A stretch of 64,000 nt of DNA. It comes from UBA4781 sp963674975 (GTDB lineage: Bacteria; Chloroflexota; Anaerolineae; Anaerolineales; Anaerolineaceae). A model generated the notes under the pieces. It was given only the letters and a program-made list of their open reading frames with translations, did not search any database and was not told where the DNA came from. The position numbers and the translations under genes are program-made. This document shows, in pieces, positions 44,703-53,479 of this stretch; the first letter of the stretch is position 1; every line of letters begins with the position of its first letter. The DNA is taken from contig OY771913.1 in NCBI GenBank assembly GCA_963674975.1, positions 2,479,442-2,543,441 on the forward strand, in the 5' to 3' direction.

Positions 44703-46358
44703 ATGAAAAATATTCGATGGCAGTTAATTATTATCCTTGTTACGGGTTTGGTGATTGGGATACTCCTGATCAGCGAGCAAACAGGGTTTACGATTGATCG
44801 AACTGTTTCAAACAGAGGTGGAACATATACTGAAGCGATCATTGGCAACCTGCAGCGGTTGAATCCGATCCTTGATTACTATAATTCCGCAGATCGCGAC
44901 GTGGATGAATTGATCTTCAGTTCATTGATCAAATATGACGAAAACGGGCTTCCTCAAGGGGATCTGGCTGCGGATTGGGGAATTTCTTATGATGGACTTT
45001 CTTACAATTTCGATCTGAATCCTAACGCCACCTGGCATGATGGAACCCCGGTAACCAGCGCTGATATCACTTTTACTATTGACCTGATGCGCAGCGCTGA
45101 ATCGGTTTTGCCGGATGATCTGAAAGAATTCTGGAATACCATTCAGGTTATTCCATTAGGAGATCAGGCGATCCAATTCCGGCTGCCTGAGGCATTCTCT
45201 CCTTTTATGGACTACCTATCCTTTGGAATACTACCCAAGCACTTATTGGGCGATCTTTCGTACCAGGAGATCCTGAATTCATCATTCAATCTCGAACCTG
45301 TTGGGAGCGGACCTTATAAATATGAACGCCTGATCACGGAAAGTGGAGCGATCAAAGGGGTGGTTCTCAGCGCTAATTCTTCTTACTACGGTGGAGAACC
45401 GCTTATCAGCCAGGTCGTTTTTATGTACTTTGATGACGCCGCAACGGCATATACCGCGTACACCGAAGGAACGATCCAGGGTATCAACAAAGTCTCTGAT
45501 GATATATTGACCGAGGTGCTGGATAATCCGGATCTCTCGATATATTCTGCGATTAAACCTGAAGTTTCCATGATTCTTTTGAACTTAAGCAACAACAAGG
45601 TGAAATATTTGCAGGATGAAAATGTGCGAAAAGCACTGCTTCATTCGATCGACCGGCGGCGCATGGTTGATTCTGTTTTATCAGGGCAGGCAGTGATCTC
45701 AAATATTCCGTTGATCCCATCCAATTGGGCGTATTATGATGGAATCCAGAATTTCGAATACGACACTCAAAAAGCCACCCAGTATTTCAGCGAAGCCGGG
45801 TTTACACTTGATACAAATACTTCCACTCTTGTTGATGAGGATGGTACGGTTCTAAAGATTCAGCTGGCATATCCTGATGATGAAACGCATGCAGCCGTTG
45901 CTCAAACCATTCAAACAGACTGGCAAAAAATGGGTGTGCAGGTAGAACTGGTAGCAGTTCAATATGATGTATTAATTCTGGATTATCTGCAGCCGCTTAC
46001 CTATCAGGCTGCGTTGATCGATTTGAATTTCGACCGTTCTCCCGATCCTGATCCATATCCTTTCTGGGATCAATCTCAACAGAGCAATGGGGAGAATTAT
46101 TCTCAATGGGAAAATGCCGTGGTCAGCGAATACATTGAAGAAGCGCGGATTTCAGTAGACCAGGAGGAAAGAGCGAAACTGTATCGCAATTTCCAGGTGA
46201 TGTTCCAGGATGAATTACCCGCTCTGCCGCTATATTATCCTATTTATAACTACGCGGTAGATGATGGTGTGAAAGGTGTTCGCATAGGATCATTCTACGA
46301 TACCCCCGATCGATTCTACTCGATTCTCGAATGGTATATGGTAGCGAAGACTGAATAG
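44703..46358 (+). CDS. ABC transporter substrate-binding protein, peptide/nickel family (SBP_bac_5)
   Basis: A 551-residue extracytoplasmic binding protein with an N-terminal membrane helix (residues about 6-25) that may stay uncleaved, since I see no lipobox. GGTYTEAIIGNLQRLNPI, LIFSSLIKYDENG, WHDGTPVTSADITFT and GSGPYKYERL are the standard landmarks of oligopeptide/dipeptide-binding proteins. No DppB/C/D/F genes are close, so the transport partners are elsewhere. The C-terminal block around LPALPLYYPIYNYAVDD is typical. Confidence 0.9.
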   Translation: MKNIRWQLIIILVTGLVIGILLISEQTGFTIDRTVSNRGGTYTEAIIGNLQRLNPILDYYNSADRDVDELIFSSLIKYDENGLPQGDLAADWGISYDGLSYNFDLNPNATWHDGTPVTSADITFTIDLMRSAESVLPDDLKEFWNTIQVIPLGDQAIQFRLPEAFSPFMDYLSFGILPKHLLGDLSYQEILNSSFNLEPVGSGPYKYERLITESGAIKGVVLSANSSYYGGEPLISQVVFMYFDDAATAYTAYTEGTIQGINKVSDDILTEVLDNPDLSIYSAIKPEVSMILLNLSNNKVKYLQDENVRKALLHSIDRRRMVDSVLSGQAVISNIPLIPSNWAYYDGIQNFEYDTQKATQYFSEAGFTLDTNTSTLVDEDGTVLKIQLAYPDDETHAAVAQTIQTDWQKMGVQVELVAVQYDVLILDYLQPLTYQAALIDLNFDRSPDPDPYPFWDQSQQSNGENYSQWENAVVSEYIEEARISVDQEERAKLYRNFQVMFQDELPALPLYYPIYNYAVDDGVKGVRIGSFYDTPDRFYSILEWYMVAKTE

Positions 46359-46374
46359 ATTTGAAGGATGAATA

Positions 46375-46887
46375 ATGCCAGAAAAACCGGGGAAGAAACA
46401 TACCGGATTTACTGATTCGCTGGGTGGTTCAAACATGAGGAAAGATCACCCGATGATTGATCTTGTGGGGGAAATTGATGAGTTAACTGCCTGGATCGGT
46501 TTGCTGCGCGCTGAGATCCCTAATGAAGTTCTCGATACCATTTTGCAAACAATTCAAATACATCTTTCGTTGCTGATGTCTATGGTAAGCTCATCCGAAA
46601 CAGAACTACCGGTACCTTCTTATGATTTTGACCAGAATTTAAAGGCATTGCTTGGATGGATCGAAGATTATAAAAAAAGCACGAAATTTCCACATACATT
46701 TCTTCAAGCTGGCAGTACTAAAAAGGGAGCATTGATCAATTTAATACGGACGGTCACCCGGCGGGTGGAGAGGAAAGCCGTGTCTGCTCTCTATTCTGAT
46801 GATGGCGGCTGGTTCATGGTTCTTCAGTATTTGAATAAACTTTCCACTTTTTTCTATATTCTCTGGATAAGGGCGGAAAGTAATTAA
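46375..46887 (+). CDS. PduO-like (ATP:cobalamin adenosyltransferase family) protein, degenerate
   Basis: A 170-residue four-helix protein of the PduO/MMAB type. RTVTRRVERKAV and QYLNKLSTFFYILWIRAE correspond to the helix 4-5 signatures (RxxxRRxER, YLNRLS). The N-terminal ATP loop, normally TGDxGxTxL, is shortened to HTGFTDSLGG, and the Asp of YLNRLSD is Thr. ATP binding may therefore be lost, and the protein might be a cobalamin-binding or regulatory relative. It follows the SBP by 16 bases and is probably co-transcribed. Confidence 0.7.
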   Translation: MPEKPGKKHTGFTDSLGGSNMRKDHPMIDLVGEIDELTAWIGLLRAEIPNEVLDTILQTIQIHLSLLMSMVSSSETELPVPSYDFDQNLKALLGWIEDYKKSTKFPHTFLQAGSTKKGALINLIRTVTRRVERKAVSALYSDDGGWFMVLQYLNKLSTFFYILWIRAESN

Positions 46888-46976
46888 CCGGATTCTTCTT
46901 TTTTCACCTATAACAAATTCATAAATTCTTCATACAGCTCTATGAAAATAAGATCATTCTATTTCAGGAGCTAATA

Positions 46977-47579
46977 ATGAAAACACGTACTTTTTTTTCA
47001 CAAGAAACACAGAGACGCTATTTTCTCAATGCAGTTATGTTTTTACTGTTGATCGGCGTTGCCGCATCCAGTTTATATTTCCTTTACGTCCCTGCCGGTT
47101 ACCAGGGCGGAAGAAATCCACGCTATAACATGCAGATCATATTCTCTCGAGAAACCTGGGATGAAATTCATGTATGGACCAGTTTCATCCTTTCGGCAGT
47201 CCTATTCATCCATTTGATTTTCCATTGGTCGTGGTTGAAGAATTCATTCTGGCTATCGGTAAAGAATATGAAAAGGAATCTGGTAAAAAACAGAAAGGCA
47301 TTCTTCAATATCATCGATGATATTCTTGCTGCCCTGTCTTTTCTTGTCTGTCTTGCTTCGGGATTGGTATTGTTCTTTATCCCCGGTGGAAGAGGAACCA
47401 GCACACTTCTCTTTATGAATATTACTCGCGAAGTGTGGAAAACGATCCATATCTGGTCAGGAATTGGAATGCTGGCAGGAGTACTTTTCCATCTCGTCAT
47501 TCACTGGGGTTGGGTGAGAAAGGTAAGCCGCAAGTTATTCCGTAAAACAGAACCGGCTGTACAGAATGTGGCTGCTTAG
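46977..47579 (+). CDS. DUF4405/cytochrome b-like membrane protein
   Basis: A 200-residue protein with four predicted membrane helices and repeated His motifs: DEIHVWTSFILSAVLFIHLIFHW in the first half and KTIHIWSGIGML, FHLVIHWGW in the second. The paired HxWxxF and HLxxHW histidines suggest two-heme binding as in small cytochrome b proteins, as in DUF4405. The partner redox proteins are not adjacent. CAGGAGCTAATA precedes the ATG. Its TAG overlaps the stop of the convergent GNAT gene. Confidence 0.75.
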   Translation: MKTRTFFSQETQRRYFLNAVMFLLLIGVAASSLYFLYVPAGYQGGRNPRYNMQIIFSRETWDEIHVWTSFILSAVLFIHLIFHWSWLKNSFWLSVKNMKRNLVKNRKAFFNIIDDILAALSFLVCLASGLVLFFIPGGRGTSTLLFMNITREVWKTIHIWSGIGMLAGVLFHLVIHWGWVRKVSRKLFRKTEPAVQNVAA

Positions 47580-48436
47580 GAATGAATGGGAAATTGGAGA
47601 ATCGGAAACGATTCTCCAAGATAATTAAAACCAACCCTCTGATAGAGGTGGATGGAGCTATGGTTATCGTACTGTGTATTTACGGTGATCTGGCGGATCC
47701 ATGGTACGGAAAAATGGCGGAGCATGTTGCTCACAAGATTGACTCCAATTCCCTGATTGCGGAATTCCGGCAGGACCGCCAGCCGGGTAAGGTGCGCACG
47801 ATAGAGGTCTGCATTGCTTATCTGAAATCCGACAATTTTCCCTTCCAGTTCAGCCACGGTCGAATAGGCTGATTGTTCAAAGGCGAGGGTGATGGTTGAG
47901 GTAGAAAACTTCCAGCATGAAGCAAATGAGAGATCGTCGATATGAACAACGGTAGAAAGATCATTCAATTTCATTCTGCGAATATTCAGATTTTTCTTTT
48001 TAATTTCTTTTGGAGGAAGAGAACCCTGCCACAACAAAACGATCACTTTCTGCGCTGCTTCCCATCCGGTGGTCTTCAGTAAAGTTTCCATCCAGTTTTG
48101 ATAGCAGAGCGTTGAAAGCAGGTCGCTTGAGGAAAATGAATAATTTTCAAGGATAGAGTTGAATAACTGATCCCAGATGGATTTGTAATCGGAATTTTTA
48201 AGCGTACTGAAAAAACGCACCCAGTGCAGGTGAGGTGAATCTGACGGCAGGCTGAGAACGCCGATCACTTCTCCCTCTTCGTGAATGATCCGGGATGGAG
48301 ATTTTCTAAGCCATTCAACAGGACTGCGCCAGTCTAAATGGGCGTGTGTCCGATTTTGTTTTTTCAGAAAGTCATTGATGGCTTTTGTATTATTGAAATC
48401 TACAAAATCACAGATGCTTTCAAGAGAAGAGATCAT
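47576..48436 (-). CDS. Two-domain GNAT acetyltransferase
   Basis: A 286-residue protein. The C-terminal half (residues about 148-286) is a GNAT with RLAVLPEFRNQGIGVNLVSNML and IHLYQRVGFNYLGES. The N-terminal half (about 1-140) looks like a degenerate GNAT fold without the Q/RxxGxG loop. The acceptor is unknown. Its ATG overlaps the TGA of the upstream double-HTH gene by 4 bases, so the two are translationally coupled and may work as a pair. Confidence 0.8.
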   Translation of the reverse strand: MISSLESICDFVDFNNTKAINDFLKKQNRTHAHLDWRSPVEWLRKSPSRIIHEEGEVIGVLSLPSDSPHLHWVRFFSTLKNSDYKSIWDQLFNSILENYSFSSSDLLSTLCYQNWMETLLKTTGWEAAQKVIVLLWQGSLPPKEIKKKNLNIRRMKLNDLSTVVHIDDLSFASCWKFSTSTITLAFEQSAYSTVAELEGKIVGFQISNADLYRAHLTRLAVLPEFRNQGIGVNLVSNMLRHFSVPWIRQITVNTQYDNHSSIHLYQRVGFNYLGESFPILQFPIHS

Positions 48437-49128
48437 TGATTCTCTGTATTCTGTTTTGGTGCGAGATTCTGCTGGATCAATTGAATCGCATTGACGATCG
48501 TTTCCATATCTTTGGGTTGTAGACTTTTCAATGCCTGTGCTAATTCCAGATATGGTTTGTTGTCAGGACTGCATACAAAATCTTGAAGTTCAGTTGACAA
48601 TGTAAGAAGAGATAATATCTTTTGTTGATCTTGCTGCCAGATACCGATGGGGCTGTTCATATCCAGGAAAATATCAATATCTATTGAGAGAAAATTAGCC
48701 AGTTTTAGCAGATCGTCTAGCGGAATTCCCATTGATCCAGACTCATAGCTTTTCAACCTTGAGCGTGGGATCGCGCAGAGTTCTGATGTTTCTTTTAGAG
48801 AAATGTTCTTTTTTTCTCTTTCAATTTGCAGTAAGGTGCCGATCACACTGTCTCGGATTTCTAGAAGATGTGCTGAGCTGCTGATATCAGGGTTTGTCAG
48901 ACTTTTTTCTTGATCAGTGATGATTTCGAAAAGAGAAATATTTAGAAATGCAGTCAGCGTTTCTAATTCTGGTAAAGTGGGTTGGATCTCACCACTTTCA
49001 ATTTTCTTATAATGATGATTTGAAGCCCCTATTGCTTCAGCGCAATTATTTATGGATTTTCCGCATTTTATTCGGGTGCTGTGAAGTTTTTGAGCGACTG
49101 ATTTCAGATCAATTCTGCGTGATTCCAT
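48433..49128 (-). CDS. Double XRE-type helix-turn-helix protein
   Basis: A 231-residue protein with two Cro/CI-type HTH domains: residues about 10-65 (LHSTRIKCGKSINNCAEAIG, HYKKIESGEIQPTLPELETL) and about 85-150 (IEREKKNISLKETSELC, LKSYESGSMGIPLDDLLKLA). The remaining 80 residues are helical. It probably binds DNA as a two-site regulator. It ends the leftward par operon together with the GNAT. Regulation and targets are unknown. Confidence 0.8.
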   Translation of the reverse strand: MESRRIDLKSVAQKLHSTRIKCGKSINNCAEAIGASNHHYKKIESGEIQPTLPELETLTAFLNISLFEIITDQEKSLTNPDISSSAHLLEIRDSVIGTLLQIEREKKNISLKETSELCAIPRSRLKSYESGSMGIPLDDLLKLANFLSIDIDIFLDMNSPIGIWQQDQQKILSLLTLSTELQDFVCSPDNKPYLELAQALKSLQPKDMETIVNAIQLIQQNLAPKQNTENQ

Positions 49129-49173
49129 TTGTAAACCTCTTTTAACAATTCTTTATTGTATTATAGCGTAGGT

Positions 49174-50763
49174 TCATTTTTGGAGAAAAGCAGGACCATT
49201 CCAAACGAATTTCCCTCCGACCATGGTGGCACAGGGTTCAATATCCCGCAGACCGTTGGATGGAATACAAAAAGGATCATCAGAGAGAACGATCAGATCT
49301 GCCAGTGCTCCTGCCGCGATCATTCCAGAGAGCTGACTGCCCATAAAAATGGAACCTGGTGAACTCGAATATCCTTTAAGAGCAGATGTAAGAGAGATAG
49401 ATTGCGAAGGGAACCATGCTTTACCGGTGCGGCTGTTCTGTCGCGCGACACAGGCATGAATTCCCAAAAAAGGATTGGGGGATTCTACCGGTGCATCAGA
49501 CCCGAAAAGGAGAGGGATGCCGGCTTTTTCAATTGAATTCCATGCATAGGAATATGCGCAGCGGTTTCCCCAATATTTTTCTGCAGTTTCCATATCAGAA
49601 ATAACATGAATAGGCTGCATGGATGCCAGTAAACCTAATGATGCCATCCGCTGAATATCATCCGGGTGAATGATTTGGACGTGCTCGATCCGATCGGGTA
49701 CTTTCTCTCTGGATGGAGGAATGGTAGAGCGTATTTGCTCAATTCCATCCATTACGAAACGAATGGCTCGATCGCCAATGGCATGGACGGCAAGGCTTAT
49801 CCCATTGCGGGCTGCCAGTTCTCCTATTTCAACGAGTTCTGCAGTAGAAAGCATCAACATGCCATACTGATCGGAAGAACCCGCAAAAGGTTCAAGCATG
49901 GCTGCTGTTTGCGGACCGAGTGCTCCATCCATGAACAATTTCAGCCAGCCAATCCGCAGATCGTTATTTCCCATCCCCGTAGTGATCCCATCAGCAATGG
50001 CATCTTGAAGATGGGTAAAGGGTATACTTTTCACCATTCTCAGTGGAAATTCATGCTTGATCTTCATTTTCCGAAGCAGCGGATAAATACTCCACTCATC
50101 CACATCATGCACCCCGGTTATGCCGTATTTAAAAAGCTGTGATTGTCCTTTGAGCAGTGCGTCTTTTTTCTGGCGGTCATTGGGTTCAGGGATGATTTGT
50201 TCAACCAGTACAGATGCTGATTCCAATAAAATACCGGTGGGTTCCCCCTGTGCGTCTCGTACGATCTTTCCGCCCTCCGGATCAGCAGTGTTTTTATTGA
50301 TCCCTGCCAGCGCAAGCGCTTTACTGTTTGCCCAGCTGGCATGCAGTGATTTGGCTGCCAGGTATATCGGGTGTTCGGTGCTGATGGCATCCAGATCTTC
50401 TTTTGACCCGATCCCATCTTCCCAGATGTTATGATTCCAACCCTGTCCCTGGATCCATGCTCCGGCAGGTGTATTCTGTGCTTTCTTTGAAACCCTGCGC
50501 AGGCAATCCTGTTTACTTTCTGTTTCGCAATCGATATTCGAGAGTTTTAGTCCATACTGCAGAAGATGAATGTGTGAATCGAAGAGACCGGGCAGAATGG
50601 TTTTCCCCTGGAGGTCAATGATTTCACTTTCACGGTTTGCCAGAGAGAGAATATCTTCGCTTCTCCCGATAGCATAGATATGGTCCCCTTGAATCGCTAA
50701 TGCATCCCCAATGGGCTGTGAACTGCTGGCTGAATGGATGATGGCGTGATGCAGGATCAGCAT
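49174..50763 (-). CDS. Amidohydrolase family protein (YtcJ-like)
   Basis: A 529-residue metal-dependent hydrolase of the Amidohydro_3 (YtcJ/NfdA) group. Metal and catalytic motifs: LPGLFDSHIHLLQYG (HxH), LAVHAIGDRAIRFVMDGIEQ, RIEHVQIIHPDD, LFGSDAPVESPNPF (Asp). N- and C-terminal segments form the beta-sandwich usual for the family. The substrate is unknown; relatives act on amides or formamides. It begins 3 bases after the parB stop, implying one transcript with parAB. Confidence 0.9.
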   Translation of the reverse strand: MLILHHAIIHSASSSQPIGDALAIQGDHIYAIGRSEDILSLANRESEIIDLQGKTILPGLFDSHIHLLQYGLKLSNIDCETESKQDCLRRVSKKAQNTPAGAWIQGQGWNHNIWEDGIGSKEDLDAISTEHPIYLAAKSLHASWANSKALALAGINKNTADPEGGKIVRDAQGEPTGILLESASVLVEQIIPEPNDRQKKDALLKGQSQLFKYGITGVHDVDEWSIYPLLRKMKIKHEFPLRMVKSIPFTHLQDAIADGITTGMGNNDLRIGWLKLFMDGALGPQTAAMLEPFAGSSDQYGMLMLSTAELVEIGELAARNGISLAVHAIGDRAIRFVMDGIEQIRSTIPPSREKVPDRIEHVQIIHPDDIQRMASLGLLASMQPIHVISDMETAEKYWGNRCAYSYAWNSIEKAGIPLLFGSDAPVESPNPFLGIHACVARQNSRTGKAWFPSQSISLTSALKGYSSSPGSIFMGSQLSGMIAAGALADLIVLSDDPFCIPSNGLRDIEPCATMVGGKFVWNGPAFLQK

Positions 50764-50766
50764 CGG

Positions 50767-51636
50767 CTACGAATCCAGTATTTGGTTGAGCAGATTTTCT
50801 AATTCTTCTTCGGAATAGTAGAAAAAAGTGATCGATCCGCCTTTTCTGCTGTATTTGATATTTACTTTCGTCCCGAATTGAGTGCGAAGCTGCCTTTCGG
50901 CTTCTTTTACTTCGAGGGGAATTAGCTTTTTCGATGCAGGAGACGGGCTTTTGCGTTCAGAAAGCTGACGGATCAATTCTTCTGTTTGTCGGACGTTCAA
51001 TTGACCCTTGATGATGCTTTTCATTGCAGCGATTTGCGCACCGGCATTATCCAGACCGAGCAGCGCGCGACCATGCCCCTCGCTGATCTTTCCTTCGGCG
51101 ATTGCCTGGATCACGTCTTTCGGCAGTTTAAGCAGGCGGATAGTATTGGTAACTGCCGTGCGGCTCTTTCCCACCCGAACAGCGATATTCTCATGAGAAA
51201 GCCCGAATTCCTCCGCCAGTTGCTGATATGCTTCTGCGGCTTCGATGGCTGAAAGGTCTTCACGCTGCAAGTTCTCGATCAGAGCCAGCTCCAGCTGCTG
51301 CTGGTTTGTCATGTTTTCTTTGATTAGAACAGGTACCGATTCAAGCCCGGCTAATTTTGCTGCGCGCAAGCGGCGTTCTCCGGCAATGAGAGTGAAGTCG
51401 CCGGTATTGCTGTCATCAGCAATGACGATTAGAGGCTGGAGAATTCCATGTTCTTTGATAGAGGCACATAGTTCATCCAACCCTTCATTTTTGATTTCAG
51501 TTCTGGGCTGATAGGGGTTGGGACTAATTCGATCAATAGGTATATAATTTACCCCTTCTGAAAAAGAGGTGCTGGAGAAATCTGCTCCTGGAATGAGTGC
51601 ATCCAGACCTTTTCCTAAACCTTTTCTTTGTGCCAT
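50767..51636 (-). CDS. parB: Chromosome-partitioning protein ParB/Spo0J
   Basis: A 289-residue ParB. The N-terminal domain contains the CTPase/arginine motif GERRLRAAKLAG, the HTH (EDLSAIEAAEAYQQLAEEFGLS, VGKSRTAVTNTIRLLKLP), and the C-terminus a dimerisation helix (EEELENLLNQILDS). It binds parS and spreads with CTP hydrolysis. It follows parA by 20 bases. Confidence 0.95.
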   Translation of the reverse strand: MAQRKGLGKGLDALIPGADFSSTSFSEGVNYIPIDRISPNPYQPRTEIKNEGLDELCASIKEHGILQPLIVIADDSNTGDFTLIAGERRLRAAKLAGLESVPVLIKENMTNQQQLELALIENLQREDLSAIEAAEAYQQLAEEFGLSHENIAVRVGKSRTAVTNTIRLLKLPKDVIQAIAEGKISEGHGRALLGLDNAGAQIAAMKSIIKGQLNVRQTEELIRQLSERKSPSPASKKLIPLEVKEAERQLRTQFGTKVNIKYSRKGGSITFFYYSEEELENLLNQILDS

Positions 51637-51656
51637 AATTTTTCCCTTAAATACTT

Positions 51657-52463
51657 TTAGTCATCTGTTTCTGAGTCTTCAACGTCAGGTACGGGTTTTC
51701 CATCTTGCTGCAGTATCTCACGAGCCAGAGCATCATACGCATTCGCTGCAGATGATGTAGGTGCATAAACGGTGATGGGCAGACCATATGAAGGGGCTTC
51801 TGCCAGGCGGATGCTGCGTGGAATGATCGTCTGGAAAACACGATCGGGGAAGAATTTGTGTACTTCCTTCACGACATCCATGGCAAGTCTTGTTCTTCCA
51901 TCATACATGGTTAAAAGGACTCCACGAACGCTTAATTCGGGGTAAAGAGATCGTTTGATGCGCTGCAGCGTATCGGTAAGCTGCCCCAATCCTTCCAATG
52001 CAAGGTACTCGCATTGTACGGGGATGAGAACACCATCTCTGGCAGCCAGCAGCCCATTGATTGTTAGGATACTGAGAGAAGGAGGGCAGTCAATGAGGAT
52101 GTAATCATAACGGCTGATGACCGGTTCAAGCATTTGCCGCAGCCTGAAATCGTGTTTCTCTATATTTCTCAATTCAACTTCTGCGCCAGCCAGGGCGGGG
52201 GAGGAAGGAAGAATGGAAATTTTCAAGCGCGGATTATGTAAAATGCTTGGTCCTACCGGGGTCGATCCGATCAAAACCTCATAAGTCCCCTTTTTTACGG
52301 TCATCTTATCGATCCCAAGGGAGGAGGTTGCATTTGCCTGTGGATCGATATCCACGATAAGTACTTTTTGATCATAGTGCCCAAGAAATGCACCCAGGTT
52401 GATTGCAGAGGTTGTTTTACCAACCCCTCCTTTTTGATTAACCAGTGTATATATCTTCGCCAT
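51657..52463 (-). CDS. parA: Chromosome-partitioning ATPase ParA/Soj
   Basis: A 268-residue ParA. The deviant Walker A KGGVGKTT is at residues 11-18, switch DIDPQANATSS follows, and Walker B LIDCPPSLS is intact. It drives ParB-parS segregation. The small size and absence of an N-terminal HTH fit Soj-type chromosomal ParA. It lies 13 bases downstream of the pfkB-type gene. Confidence 0.96.
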   Translation of the reverse strand: MAKIYTLVNQKGGVGKTTSAINLGAFLGHYDQKVLIVDIDPQANATSSLGIDKMTVKKGTYEVLIGSTPVGPSILHNPRLKISILPSSPALAGAEVELRNIEKHDFRLRQMLEPVISRYDYILIDCPPSLSILTINGLLAARDGVLIPVQCEYLALEGLGQLTDTLQRIKRSLYPELSVRGVLLTMYDGRTRLAMDVVKEVHKFFPDRVFQTIIPRSIRLAEAPSYGLPITVYAPTSSAANAYDALAREILQQDGKPVPDVEDSETDD

Positions 52464-52476
52464 CGTGTCTCTTTTT

Positions 52477-53319
52477 TTATTTCATGATCTCAACCATGGA
52501 TTGTTGAATATCCTGTATGGTTGGAATACCCTGTAACCCGATTTTACTTACCGAATGAGATGCTAACTGCACGGCAATTTTTGCAGATTGCCATGCATCT
52601 CCTGTGGAGAACAGCCTGGAGAAATAAACTGCAGCAAAGATATCTCCGGCTCCCGTTGCATCTATTATGGTAACGTTCGGCGCTGAGAAGTAGCGGACGT
52701 CTCCATTCCAGTAAACTCGTGCACCATCTTTTGCTTCTGTGACTACCAATATATTACTCAATCTTACCATTTCAGCAATCATTTTTTCATCCCCCTGTAC
52801 ATCTTCCGCACTGATGACAACTGCTTTCAAGTACGGCAATACCTGTTCTGCCCGATCCCAGTTAATGGGGTGGACAAATCCTTCTTTATCCCAGCTGCGC
52901 ATCCACCCCTGCGGAGTTGCGCATAGGAAAGGATGCGTCTTGAAGAGATCTACCGTTTCCTGAGGAATCTCTTGTGCAACTGGTCCGATGTGAACAATAT
53001 CAGATTGCATCCATTCAGATGGTATGACATCTGATGTCAGCGTTGTTGCCTGACTGTAGCAGTACTGTTTTCTGCTTCCATCCTGCATGATGTTTTCATA
53101 TTGTGTTGCTTTTTCTGAGTCCACACAGTGAAAGGATAGGTTTTTAATAGAAGGAAAGGGGAATTTCTGGGGGAAGGCTGTTACCATCCGTACTGAATGT
53201 CCAAGTGCGCAGGCTGTCAATCCTGAATATGAAGCAGTACCGCCCAGATGTATCTCTGATGGAGACACATCCTGGGTTATATGACCGAGGATGAGATAAG
53301 AAATTTCATTTGATGACAT
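52477..53319 (-). CDS. PfkB family carbohydrate/nucleoside kinase
   Basis: A 280-residue ribokinase-like protein. GHITQDVSP opens the fold, HLGGTASYSGLTACALG is the first PfkB block, and the ATP/anion-hole signature is TIIDATGAGDIFAAVYFSRL with catalytic Asp in GAGD. The substrate is unknown and could be a sugar or nucleoside. I use ATG 53319 where the homology begins. It heads the leftward operon pfkB-parA-parB, an arrangement I cannot explain functionally. Confidence 0.85.
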   Translation of the reverse strand: MSSNEISYLILGHITQDVSPSEIHLGGTASYSGLTACALGHSVRMVTAFPQKFPFPSIKNLSFHCVDSEKATQYENIMQDGSRKQYCYSQATTLTSDVIPSEWMQSDIVHIGPVAQEIPQETVDLFKTHPFLCATPQGWMRSWDKEGFVHPINWDRAEQVLPYLKAVVISAEDVQGDEKMIAEMVRLSNILVVTEAKDGARVYWNGDVRYFSAPNVTIIDATGAGDIFAAVYFSRLFSTGDAWQSAKIAVQLASHSVSKIGLQGIPTIQDIQQSMVEIMK

Positions 53320-53385
53320 GCAACCATTGTTGTTAGAACGTTTATCAAGTATCGGTAAAATTATAGCATTAAGTACTTTCCACAA

Positions 53386-53479
53386 CGATGATTGACAGTT
53401 TTCAGGATATTTTATTTATAAAAATTGGGTCAGTACTATAATTTCTTGGAATAAAAAAATATAAAAAAAGAGGGGAAGG
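53386..53479. promoter_or_regulatory. Divergent promoter region between pfkB/par operon and radC
   Basis: TTGACA at 53392-53397 is followed at 17-19 bases by TTTATA/TATAAA (53415-53422), and a TATAAT lies at 53437-53442, both on the plus strand for radC. GAGGGGAAGG just before 53480 is the ribosome binding site. Confidence 0.5.
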
